A stretch of DNA of 64,000 bases. Source: Lachnospiraceae bacterium. GTDB lineage: Bacteria; Bacillota; Clostridia; Lachnospirales; Lachnospiraceae. Below the pieces are notes generated by a model that did not search any database, was not told where the DNA came from, and saw only the letters and a list, made by a program, of their open reading frames with translations. A program made the position numbers and the translations under genes. The DNA lies in NCBI GenBank assembly GCA_030524705.1, contig JAUNGD010000007.1:29700-93699 (forward strand), read 5' to 3'. Shown piece after piece: positions 28,120 through 35,645 of this stretch (position 1 is the first letter of the stretch; each line of letters opens with the position of its first letter).

Positions 28120-28617
28120 TTATCTTAAGATGTTCAATTTCGTTAATATTTCTTCCTGAAGACGCTCCATCTCCCGGGCCTCGTCCTCCGTCATATGGTC
28201 ATATCCCATCAGATGAAGCATGCTGTGGGTGATCAGAAATGCATATTCCCGCTCCACAGAATGGCCATACTCCTCTGCCTGCTCCAGCACCTTATCCGCG
28301 GAAATCACAATATCCCCCAGCATCAGCTCCCCGGTATCCGGCTCAAAGCAGTCCGTGCCATCCTCCTCAAGAATGCTGAAATCTCCCGGCATCTCATAAT
28401 TGACCATCGGAAAAGACAAAACATCCGTGGGACGGTCGATCTGCCTGTGCTCCAGATTCATTTTGTGGATCTCGTCATTATCTGTGACAAGCAGGCTGAC
28501 TTGCGCTTCATAGGGACAGTCCATATAGTCAAGAGCACAGGCGATCACGCGCTGAGCGGTCTCGTACAGCCCGATCCCCAGATCCTTACTGCTCTCGTTT
28601 TCAAAATCAACAGTCAT
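28120..28617 (-). CDS. ybeY: Endoribonuclease YbeY (rRNA maturation factor)
   Basis: A metal-dependent endonuclease for 16S rRNA 3'-end processing and ribosome quality control. The signature HxxxHxxxxxH is present as HSMLHLMGYDH near residue 133, and DRPTDVLSFP, also conserved, lies upstream. Length (165 aa) is typical. It follows phoH by 57 bp, the usual bacterial pairing. Confidence 0.96.
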   Translation of the reverse strand: MTVDFENESSKDLGIGLYETAQRVIACALDYMDCPYEAQVSLLVTDNDEIHKMNLEHRQIDRPTDVLSFPMVNYEMPGDFSILEEDGTDCFEPDTGELMLGDIVISADKVLEQAEEYGHSVEREYAFLITHSMLHLMGYDHMTEDEAREMERLQEEILTKLNILR

Positions 28618-28674
28618 AAAATACCTCCTGCCGCCGGCGTATCATCTGCTGCAAATCCTTCAGATAATCAACGC

Positions 28675-29658
28675 CTAGCGCCTTTTTGCATCTCTCCGCT
28701 TTTCCTTCTTCTCATACTCCTCATAAGCATTGACGATCTTTTGCACCAGAGGATGGCGCACGACATCCAGGCTTGTCATCTGACAGAAGCTGATGTCATC
28801 TACCTTTCCCAGCACCTTCATGGCCGTATCCAGCCCGGAGGGCGCCCCGGTGGGCAGATCCTTTTGCGTCAGATCTCCGGTCACTACGACCTTGGAACCA
28901 AAACCGATACGGGTCAGGAACATTTTCATCTGTGCCGGAGAGGTATTCTGTGCCTCGTCAAGAATGATAAAAGCATTGTCCAGCGTCCGGCCGCGCATAT
29001 ATGCAAGAGGGGCGACTTCGATCAGCCCCTTTTCCATATTTTTCAGGAAGCTGTCCGGCCCCATGATCTGATACAGCGCGTCATAAAGCGGCCGCAGATA
29101 GGGGTCTACCTTGCTCTGCAGATCGCCCGGAAGAAAGCCAAGCTTTTCTCCGGCTTCAATCGCCGGTCTTGTCAGAATGATCCGTCCCACCTCGTCGTTT
29201 TTGAAAGCTGTAATAGCCATTGCCATAGCCAGGTACGTCTTTCCCGTACCTGCCGGTCCTGTCCCGAATACGATCATTTTCTTTCGGATGGCGTCGACGT
29301 ACGCTTTCTGCCCCAGGGTTTTGGGCTTGATCGGCTTGCCGTTGATCGTGTGACAGATACAGTCACTGTCCATCTCCACCAGTGAAGACTCCCTCTCCTC
29401 CATGGACAGAGCAATGGAGTAATCCACGTTCTGCTCCGTAATGGCTGTGCCTCTCATGGAAAGCTCATATAAGCTTTCAAGAATCTTTTTTGCTCTGACT
29501 GCTCCCACAGGGCTGCCCAGAATCTTTATCTCTCCGTCACGGTTCAGTATCGTAACCTGGAACGCCCGTTCTATTTTTTTGACGTATTGATCGAACTGGC
29601 CAAATATGTTCTGTATGTGCTCCGCTGGAATGCTTAAGGACATTTCAATCAGACTCAT
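28675..29658 (-). CDS. phoH: PhoH-family ATPase
   Basis: A P-loop ATPase of the PhoH family, associated with RNA metabolism through its link to YbeY. An N-terminal KH-like region with repeated charged helices precedes the ATPase: Walker A GPAGTGKTYLA (about 134-144), LTRPAIEAGEKLGFLPGDL, and Walker B FIILDEAQN. Length is 327 aa. Its start overlaps the end of yqfD by 14 bp, linking it to the sporulation pair. Confidence 0.95.
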   Translation of the reverse strand: MSLIEMSLSIPAEHIQNIFGQFDQYVKKIERAFQVTILNRDGEIKILGSPVGAVRAKKILESLYELSMRGTAITEQNVDYSIALSMEERESSLVEMDSDCICHTINGKPIKPKTLGQKAYVDAIRKKMIVFGTGPAGTGKTYLAMAMAITAFKNDEVGRIILTRPAIEAGEKLGFLPGDLQSKVDPYLRPLYDALYQIMGPDSFLKNMEKGLIEVAPLAYMRGRTLDNAFIILDEAQNTSPAQMKMFLTRIGFGSKVVVTGDLTQKDLPTGAPSGLDTAMKVLGKVDDISFCQMTSLDVVRHPLVQKIVNAYEEYEKKEKRRDAKRR

Positions 29659-30877
29659 AGCTTTGTAATTCCTCCTCCATGCTGTCTACGTTCACACGGC
29701 TGACTGCACTCTCCCCAGTCGTCAGAACCCCGGACGCAATGGCAGACTTCTCATTCCATTCTATTTTAACATCATTTTCAAATATTTGAACCCCTTTTTC
29801 CTCTAAATTTTTTACAAAATACTGATAATTTGCGTTGAGAATTTCTCTGATTTGTTCTTTTGTGTATATGATTTCCTTTTTATCATATTCTTTCGCTGTA
29901 AATTTTTGTATATAGATTGGAAGATAAAAATAATCCGACAACCGCATCTGGGTAAGCTCCGATACCAGATCATACTGTTTCAGACTTCCAAAGGAATCCG
30001 GAAATGCAAAAGGAATCCCGCCAATCCGAAATAAATAACGGTTCTTTTCTTTCCCGGTATATTCCTTTTTTTCAGTTTTCAGTTGTACAGAATCCCGATA
30101 AACACGCTTTCTGCGGATTACAATATCCGCATCTGCCGAAACATACTGATAAGTGGAAATCTCCTGGCTGTCATTGTAGACGGGAAGTGCTCCGGATACG
30201 AGAAGCGTTCCCTTTTCCACAGTATCTCCAGCCTGTACCATAGGCCTCCCCTTCCGCACATAGATAGATTCGACTGTTCCTGCACAGGAGGCCGCGAGGC
30301 TGGAAGGCTCCTGGGAAATATCCTGTTCTCCATCTTCCCCGGAAATCCCCTCTTTTACATGAATGACAAGCCGGGTTCCCTTAAGTTCAGCCGCGACCCA
30401 GGCAAATTGCGTAAAATAATTGCGGATATCGGCAGCCAGAGCCTTACAATCCACGTTGGATTTCCACATCCCATGATAGATCCCGGAATGGTCCAGATAC
30501 TCAAAAATTACATCATCTGTCTGAGACAGGTTTCCTTCAATAGAAATATTCCAGACGTGGGCAGACAGCCAGATCATAAAGATCATGGCCGCTGCGATCC
30601 CGGCGACGTAAACCTTTCTTTTCCTGTTTTTATGTATAAAAAAAGGAAGGCCATGCCGTTCTTTGATGACAACGGCTGCATGGCTCTTCTTTACGATCGT
30701 TTTCAGTTTTTTAAAATCCCTGCGTGCTACGAACGCTTCATATTCTTCTCCGACCGGACAAAGATTCCACAGCCTGATTCCATGAAATGCACACAGGTTC
30801 AGAAATCTGTCATAACTGTTCCCAATAATCCTTATCCTGACGTAGCCCTGTATAAAATCAAGAAAACGTTTTTCCAT
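29645..30877 (-). CDS. yqfD: Sporulation protein YqfD
   Basis: A membrane protein expressed in the mother cell during sporulation in B. subtilis and needed for efficient spore formation; mechanism unknown. Cytoplasmic N-terminal domain (about 1-85), one membrane segment (VYVAGIAAAMIFMIWLSAHV), then an extracytoplasmic region with the conserved HVWNISIEGN, VAAELKGTRLVIHVKE and GTVESIYVRKGRPMVQAGDTVEKG, a biotinyl-like fold. The ATG at 30877 has a perfect GGGAGGAG site five bases upstream and gives 410 aa. Confidence 0.94.
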   Translation of the reverse strand: MEKRFLDFIQGYVRIRIIGNSYDRFLNLCAFHGIRLWNLCPVGEEYEAFVARRDFKKLKTIVKKSHAAVVIKERHGLPFFIHKNRKRKVYVAGIAAAMIFMIWLSAHVWNISIEGNLSQTDDVIFEYLDHSGIYHGMWKSNVDCKALAADIRNYFTQFAWVAAELKGTRLVIHVKEGISGEDGEQDISQEPSSLAASCAGTVESIYVRKGRPMVQAGDTVEKGTLLVSGALPVYNDSQEISTYQYVSADADIVIRRKRVYRDSVQLKTEKKEYTGKEKNRYLFRIGGIPFAFPDSFGSLKQYDLVSELTQMRLSDYFYLPIYIQKFTAKEYDKKEIIYTKEQIREILNANYQYFVKNLEEKGVQIFENDVKIEWNEKSAIASGVLTTGESAVSRVNVDSMEEELQSYESD

Positions 30878-30977
30878 GAACTCCTCCCTGACTGAAACTA
30901 TACAAAACACAACACATTACATCTGCCCCAGCTTGTTGATCACCGTATTTAATACATATCTCTTTTGATCTGTTTGA

Positions 30978-31274
30978 TCACAGATATTCCAGCTTATCAA
31001 TAAGTCCCGTAATCTCAATTTCCTCTTTCGTATAACTTTCCACCATCAATTTTTTCCCGGTAATACAGATTTTTTTCCTCTTTGTGATAAGCCTGATCTC
31101 CTCCTCCGTATAAAGAGAGATGCCTTTAAAATTTTCTATTATGATCCGCTCCTGTCCCTGCATAGTCACAAGAATATTCCCTCTCGTAAAGTCCTCCGGA
31201 ATCTGCAGGGTTCTGGCAAGGCCGGCAATTTTGAATCCGTCATGCTGCTCTTTTTTCTGCTCTTTTCTGAACAT
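30978..31274 (-). CDS. yqfC: Sporulation protein YqfC
   Basis: A 98-residue protein of the YqfC family, always next to yqfD in spore-formers and part of the SigE regulon in B. subtilis. Conserved features are GNILVTMQGQERIIIENFKG, EEIRLITKRKKICITGKKL and a C-terminal EIEITGLI. It heads the long minus-strand operon and is divergent from serA, with about 250 bp between them. I found no convincing SigE promoter by eye. Confidence 0.92.
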   Translation of the reverse strand: MFRKEQKKEQHDGFKIAGLARTLQIPEDFTRGNILVTMQGQERIIIENFKGISLYTEEEIRLITKRKKICITGKKLMVESYTKEEIEITGLIDKLEYL

Positions 31275-31359
31275 TTCCCGCCCCGCTTTCCGATTCTTTT
31301 ACGATAAAACATATGTACTTTTCCATATTTTTATGATAAAATCTCCGTTAAAGCTACGA

Positions 31360-31490
31360 GCCGTGCCAGATTTCATAGATGAAGCGGGAGCGCGAGACCA
31401 CTCGCAGCGAGCGCTGCATTTGTGAAATCTGATAGGGCGACAGCCCGCGAACGAGAAAATGCAAAGCATTTTCGAGGTGCGCTGCACGGC
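31360..31490. other. Multi-hairpin element between yqfC and serA (possible structured RNA or palindromic repeat)
   Basis: An outer stem GCCGTGC (31360-31366) with GCACGGC (31484-31490) encloses several helices: CAGATTTCA (31367-31375) with TGAAATCTG (31423-31431), stacked directly on the outer stem; GCGAG/CTCGC (31392-31405) inside that arm; GGGC-GACA-GCCC at 31435-31446; and GAAAATGC-AAA-GCATTTTC near 31454-31472. Such a closed multi-branch layout is what a folded RNA would show. It ends 38 bp before serA and could be a leader RNA, or a mobile palindromic repeat. I cannot assign a known family. Confidence 0.6.
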
Positions 31491-31528
31491 AATTAAAAAA
31501 AGAATCTAAAAATGAGGAGTTACTATTT

Positions 31529-32695
31529 ATGACAAAAATTCATTGCCTGAATCCCATATCTGAGGTGGGAACTCAAAACTTTACTGATGAATATGAAATG
31601 ACAGACCAGCTTTGTGATGCAGATGCGGTTCTGGTCCGCAGTGCAAATATGCATGAAATGGAGCTTCCCGAGAAGCTTGTTGCAGTTGCAAGAGCCGGCG
31701 CCGGTGTCAACAATATTCCTCTGGACAAATGCACTGATCAGGGAATCGTGGTTTTCAATACGCCGGGAGCCAATGCCAACGGCGTAAAGGAGCTTGTTCT
31801 TGCCGGTATGCTGCTGGCGGCCAGAGACATCGACGGCGGTATCCACTGGGTTCGGGAAAACAAGGATGACAAAAATATTTCCAAGGATATGGAAAAGAGC
31901 AAAAAAAATTTTGCAGGAACTGAGATCAAAGGAAAAACGCTGGGCGTGATCGGTCTCGGCGCCATCGGTATCGAAGTAGCCAACGCTGCCGACGCCCTGG
32001 GGATGCAGGTATACGGATACGACCCGTTTCTTTCCGTAAACGGAGCGCTCCGTCTCTCCCGTAATGTAAAGATCGTGGATCAGACCAACAAAATATTTGA
32101 AGTCTGCGACTATATTACACTGCACGTTCCGCTTCTCGATTCGACCCGCGGCATGATCAATAAAGAATCCCTGTCTATCATGAAAGACGGTGTGGTTGTT
32201 CTCAACTACGCCCGGGATCTGTTGGTGAATGATGATGACATGGCCGAGGCGCTGGAAAACGGCAAGGTCAAACGGTATATGACCGATTTCCCAAACGAAA
32301 AAACGGGGCAGATGATCAATGTCATCGCTACCCCTCATCTTGGAGCCTCCACCGCAGAGTCCGAGGATAACTGTGCAGTGATGGCCGTGGATGAGCTGCG
32401 GGACTTCCTGGAGACAGGCCGTATCCGCAACTCTGTAAACTACCCGAGCTGTTCCCTGCCGCCGGAAAAATGTGCCTGCCGGATCTGTATTATGAATGTG
32501 AACCGGCCGAACATGATCGTACGTTTATCCGCCGTCCTTTCCGATGCCGGTATCAATATTCCGAACATGACAAACAAGAGCCGCGGTGATGCCGCCTATA
32601 CTCTGATTGACTGCGATACCCTTCCTTCCGAGGAGCTGATCAATAAAATCCGGGCAGTCAACGGCGTTAAAAAGGTTCGTGTTATTTACTATTGA
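31529..32695 (+). CDS. serA: D-3-phosphoglycerate dehydrogenase SerA
   Basis: Oxidises 3-phosphoglycerate to 3-phosphohydroxypyruvate, the first step of serine synthesis, using NAD. The 2-hydroxyacid dehydrogenase fold shows the nucleotide loop GLGAIGIEVAN (about 145-155), the ARAGAGVNNIP segment, and the catalytic His in ATPHLGAST. A C-terminal ACT domain (about 315-388, NRPNMIVRLSAVLSDAGINI) suggests serine feedback. At 388 aa it is the short form. It is one of two plus-strand genes, stands alone, and has a GAGGAG site; the structured element lies just upstream. Confidence 0.96.
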   Translation: MTKIHCLNPISEVGTQNFTDEYEMTDQLCDADAVLVRSANMHEMELPEKLVAVARAGAGVNNIPLDKCTDQGIVVFNTPGANANGVKELVLAGMLLAARDIDGGIHWVRENKDDKNISKDMEKSKKNFAGTEIKGKTLGVIGLGAIGIEVANAADALGMQVYGYDPFLSVNGALRLSRNVKIVDQTNKIFEVCDYITLHVPLLDSTRGMINKESLSIMKDGVVVLNYARDLLVNDDDMAEALENGKVKRYMTDFPNEKTGQMINVIATPHLGASTAESEDNCAVMAVDELRDFLETGRIRNSVNYPSCSLPPEKCACRICIMNVNRPNMIVRLSAVLSDAGINIPNMTNKSRGDAAYTLIDCDTLPSEELINKIRAVNGVKKVRVIYY

Positions 32696-32742
32696 TCGTT
32701 TTGCCCGCCTACATATAAAGTAATCTAAAATAGAACAGACAT

Positions 32743-32788
32743 CAGCCGGAGCCGTACGTTCCAAATCAGGTTCGTACAGCCCCGGCTG
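32743..32788. terminator. Terminator between convergent serA and degV
   Basis: A strong stem CAGCCGG (32743-32749)/CCGGCTG (32782-32788) with an inner GTACG/CGTAC helix, followed on the plus strand by a moderately T-rich tract. It lies 48 bp after the serA stop and just beyond the degV stop on the other strand, so it may serve both. Confidence 0.7.
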
Positions 32789-32793
32789 TTATT

Positions 32794-33645
32794 TCAAATT
32801 TCCGCGATAAACAAAACTCCCAATGTCCCCGGGCCGCAGTGGCTGGATATGACTCCTCCGGCCCTGGTGATCAGGATTTCCTCAAAAACCGTTAAGCTCT
32901 TCAGGTAGTCTCGTATCATCTCGATGGTTTCATTGCTGCATCCCGAATGCGTGATGAACACCCGGTCTTTTTTCGCATGCTTCAGATCCTTTTCCATCTC
33001 CCGAACATAATCCATGAGGACCTTGCTCATCCTGCCGCGGTATTTTTTAGAGGGATTCATTTTGCCGCCCTCGACTACGATTTTGGGATGAAGCTTCAGT
33101 GCCCCGCCGGCCATGGCAGCCAGGCCGCTGCAGCGTCCTCCACGGTGAAGATAGACTAACGTGTCTACCACGAAGCTTGCCCGGACAAAGGGCTTTAATT
33201 CCTCTATCCGCGCAGCAATCTCACCGGCCTTCTTTCCTTCCTGAGCCATAATGGCAGCTTCAATGACCAAAAGGCCGATGCCAGTGGAAAGATTTGCAGA
33301 ATTGATAACGGTAACCAGATGGCTTCCCTCCAGCTCCTCTGCCGCTAAGCGGATCACATTTGCTGACGACGACATGGTCTCTGAAATGGCAAAGCATACG
33401 ACCTCTGTGCCAGCCTCCACATAGGGCCGCAGCAGCTCAATCGTCCGGTCCAATGCCGGAGCGGAGGTTTTGGGCGTGGTCTTATGCTCGTCTGACCACC
33501 GGTAGATCTCGTCCGGCGTAATATCCAGGCCGTCTTCGCACTCTTTGTCACCTAAAATAATGTGTAAGGGTAAAATTGATATTTCATATCGTTCCAACAA
33601 TTCCTCCGATAAATCGCAGGTACTGTCTGAAATAATTTTTACCAT
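32794..33645 (-). CDS. DegV-family fatty-acid-binding protein
   Basis: DegV proteins bind fatty acids and, as FakB, present them to the kinase FakA for phosphorylation; not all members are proven FakB. The signature DSTCDL lies at residues 7-12, SETMSSSANVIRLAA near 90, INSANLSTGIGLL, and a C-terminal HSGCSNETIEMI plus HCGPGTLGVLF. Length (283 aa) is typical. No fakA gene is visible in the window. It stands 82 bp beyond rlmH and may be a separate transcript. Confidence 0.93.
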   Translation of the reverse strand: MVKIISDSTCDLSEELLERYEISILPLHIILGDKECEDGLDITPDEIYRWSDEHKTTPKTSAPALDRTIELLRPYVEAGTEVVCFAISETMSSSANVIRLAAEELEGSHLVTVINSANLSTGIGLLVIEAAIMAQEGKKAGEIAARIEELKPFVRASFVVDTLVYLHRGGRCSGLAAMAGGALKLHPKIVVEGGKMNPSKKYRGRMSKVLMDYVREMEKDLKHAKKDRVFITHSGCSNETIEMIRDYLKSLTVFEEILITRAGGVISSHCGPGTLGVLFIAEI

Positions 33646-33727
33646 CTATTCTCCATCCTTTCTGTTCTGTTTAAGCTTAACATATCGCCAAGCACTGTGA
33701 ATGCCTGTGCCTTTTCAGAACACGTAT

Positions 33728-34207
33728 CTACTTATGATACGGCTCTCCCTGCATGATCCGGTAGCTCCTGTATATCTGCTCCAGAAGCACCATCCGCATA
33801 AGCTGGTGCGGAAACGTCATCCTAGAAAAGCTGAGCTTATAATCTGCGCGGCCAAGAACCGCGTCCGAAAGCCCAAGCGATCCGCCGATCACAAACACAA
33901 TACTGCTGTGGCCCTGGATTCCCAGCTTTTCTATTTTTTCGGACAATTCCACAGAATCCAGCATTTTTCCGTCAATGGCCAGTGCGATCACATAATCATT
34001 TTCTCTGATGCACCGCAGCAGCCGCTCTCCCTCTGTATTTTTTATCTGCGCTTCCTCTGCCGCAGAAGCCCTATCCGGCGTTTTTTCATCCGGGACTTCG
34101 ACAATATCCAGTCTGCAGTATCTTCCAAGACGCTTTACGTATTCGGCGATCCCGTCCCGCAGATATTTCTCTTTTATTTTTCCAACCGTCAGCAATGTGA
34201 TCTTCAT
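33728..34207 (-). CDS. rlmH: 23S rRNA pseudouridine1915 N3-methyltransferase RlmH
   Basis: A small SPOUT methyltransferase that methylates pseudouridine 1915 in helix 69 of 23S rRNA. The family sequence starts at [16 protein letters not shown], placing the start at 34207 with GGGAGA upstream (159 aa). The trefoil-knot SAM site is [14 protein letters not shown], followed by [13 protein letters not shown] and [11 protein letters not shown]. It is the last gene of the msrA-fRMsr-rlmH run. Confidence 0.97.
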   Translation of the reverse strand: MKITLLTVGKIKEKYLRDGIAEYVKRLGRYCRLDIVEVPDEKTPDRASAAEEAQIKNTEGERLLRCIRENDYVIALAIDGKMLDSVELSEKIEKLGIQGHSSIVFVIGGSLGLSDAVLGRADYKLSFSRMTFPHQLMRMVLLEQIYRSYRIMQGEPYHK

Positions 34208-34309
34208 TTTTTCTCCCGTAAATACGCCGCACTCCGTCCATCTGAGCATCTGCGAAGGGCTGTTTTTTATACAGCCTTGCAAGCCCGATCTCAACTTTTT
34301 TCTTTCATC

Positions 34310-34771
34310 TCAGTTTTTTTCTCTTATCTGCTCTATAATTTGTACAATTTTTTCCAGGCCCTGTCCGTCTGTCTCTGAAAAGCGGGCTTTGATCGGGCTG
34401 TCAATATCCAAAACGCCTATGATCTCCGATTCGCGGTGTATCGGTATCACGATTTCTGATGCCGAAGCGCCATCGCAGGCGATATGTCCTGGAAACTCAT
34501 GTACGTTTTTGACAATGACCGTCTCGTTTCTTTCCACGGCAGTGCCGCACACGCCTTTTCCTACTTCAATTTCAATGCAGGCAGGTTTTCCCTGGAACGG
34601 CCCGAGCACAAGCTTTCCGTTTTCCATCAAATAAAATCCGGCCCAGTTGATCTCCGGCAGCGTCTGGTACAAAAGCGCGGAAATATTGGCAAGATTCGCG
34701 ATCCAGTACGGCACGCCCTCCGTCATTGCCGCAACCTGCTTTGCAAGCAGTTCATACTCTTTTTCTGTCAT
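34310..34771 (-). CDS. msrC: Free methionine-(R)-sulfoxide reductase (GAF-domain fRMsr)
   Basis: Reduces free methionine-R-sulfoxide. It is a single GAF domain of 153 aa from the ATG at 34771 (AGAGG eight bases upstream). Three cysteines, Cys65, Cys75 and Cys99, are spaced exactly as Cys84/94/118 of the E. coli enzyme, which are the catalytic and resolving residues, so activity is very likely. Other family stretches: INWAGFYLME, GVCGTAVERNETVIV and IGVLDIDSP. It follows msrA by 56 bp, giving a two-enzyme methionine-repair unit. A hairpin (34255-34276) separates it from rlmH. Confidence 0.93.
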   Translation of the reverse strand: MTEKEYELLAKQVAAMTEGVPYWIANLANISALLYQTLPEINWAGFYLMENGKLVLGPFQGKPACIEIEVGKGVCGTAVERNETVIVKNVHEFPGHIACDGASASEIVIPIHRESEIIGVLDIDSPIKARFSETDGQGLEKIVQIIEQIREKN

Positions 34772-34827
34772 AAAAGCGCCTCTCCCTTCTCCTGTTCTTA
34801 TCTTACCGTATCTTCCCTTATCCACTC

Positions 34828-35370
34828 TTATCTGTCCTTTCCTGACGGACAATAATTTTTTACCGCTTCAAACAGGGCAAGTGACAGGTGACAGTAGCCG
34901 TCAGGATTTTTTATCAGATACTTCTGGTGGTACTCCTCCGCCGTATAGAAGTTCGATAATGGAAGCGCTTCAACCATGACCGGCTCGCTGTACTGCTCCT
35001 GAAGAGCTGTCAGCGACGCTTTTACGCGGGGCTCGTCCGCCAGATCTATATAGTAAATACCTGTGCGATACTGCGTACCGATATCTCCTCCCTGCCGGTT
35101 GACCGAGGTAGGATCGATCGCCTTATAATATAACTGCAGAAGCTCTTCCAGACATATGATTTCGGGATCGTATATTATTTTTACCGTCTCGGCATGACCA
35201 GTATTTTCATATTTCACCTGTTCATAGGTAGGATTTTCCGTTTTCCCATTTGCATAACCGACTTCTGTCTGAAGGACGCCGCTAAGCAAATCGAAATAAT
35301 GCTGCGTGCCCCAGAAGCAGCCCCCGGCCAGATAGATTTCCGCTTTCGCGCTTCCTGATAGATTATTCAT
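34828..35370 (-). CDS. msrA: Peptide methionine-(S)-sulfoxide reductase MsrA
   Basis: Reduces methionine-S-sulfoxide in proteins. The active-site GGCFWG is near residues 16-21 with the catalytic Cys. YEQVKYENTGHAE and QYRTGIYY are further conserved parts, and C-terminal cysteines (GYC, NYC) may resolve the disulfide. I prefer the ATG at 35370 (180 aa), with GAGG nine bases upstream; an ATG five codons earlier lacks a clear site. An upstream mini-ORF ends one base before this ATG, suggesting coupled translation. It has its own promoter about 150 bp upstream. Confidence 0.95.
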   Translation of the reverse strand: MNNLSGSAKAEIYLAGGCFWGTQHYFDLLSGVLQTEVGYANGKTENPTYEQVKYENTGHAETVKIIYDPEIICLEELLQLYYKAIDPTSVNRQGGDIGTQYRTGIYYIDLADEPRVKASLTALQEQYSEPVMVEALPLSNFYTAEEYHQKYLIKNPDGYCHLSLALFEAVKNYCPSGKDR

Positions 35371-35371
35371 T

Positions 35372-35425
35372 TTATTTAACCTCATATCTGCTGCAGGATA
35401 AAAGCAGAAGAACGAAACCGTTCAT
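35372..35425 (-). CDS. Possible 17-aa leader peptide upstream of msrA
   Basis: A short frame (MNGFVLLLLSCSRYEVK) starts at an ATG nine bases after a good GGAGG site and stops with TAA one base before the msrA ATG. It lies within the msrA leader, downstream of the promoter at 35517-35545. The arrangement suggests translational coupling. No homologue is recognised; it could be chance, but both the ribosome-binding site and the stop-start junction argue for use. Confidence 0.4.
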   Translation of the reverse strand: MNGFVLLLLSCSRYEVK

Positions 35426-35516
35426 TCTTATGCCCTCCGGTTTTCCAGTCAGCAAAGCACATTCTCATAGTTTTTGTATAGGCTTTATGGAATTATTTAA
35501 ACAAATAATTAAGCAA

Positions 35517-35545
35517 ATCGTATTACGATTCCGGGCAGTTGTCAA
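35517..35545 (-). promoter_or_regulatory. Promoter of the msrA-fRMsr-rlmH operon
   Basis: On the minus strand TTGACA (35540-35545, perfect) and TACGAT (35517-35522) are 17 bp apart. Just downstream, at 35491-35510, an AATTATTT-GTTT-AAATAATT palindrome overlaps the expected start of transcription and may be an operator or a 5' hairpin. The leader is about 140 nt. Confidence 0.75.
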
Positions 35546-35580
35546 TTATTATTTTCGCACGGGCCAGACCGCAGGCGCAC

Positions 35581-35622
35581 AAAAAGAGAGCGCCCCAGGT
35601 TTATTGTCCCGGAACACTCTCT
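35581..35622 (-). terminator. Intrinsic terminator after nfnB
   Basis: On the minus strand a long stem beginning AGAGAGTG and ending CGCTCTCT (35585-35622) is followed by TTTTT. It lies about 25 bp after the nfnB stop and upstream of the msrA promoter. Confidence 0.85.
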
Positions 35623-35645
35623 GAAAGATGCACTTTATAGTATGT

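Noticed and set aside
31299-31487. 62-codon minus-strand frame between serA and yqfC
   Set aside because: Coincides with the palindromic element, and its composition follows the hairpins, not a protein.
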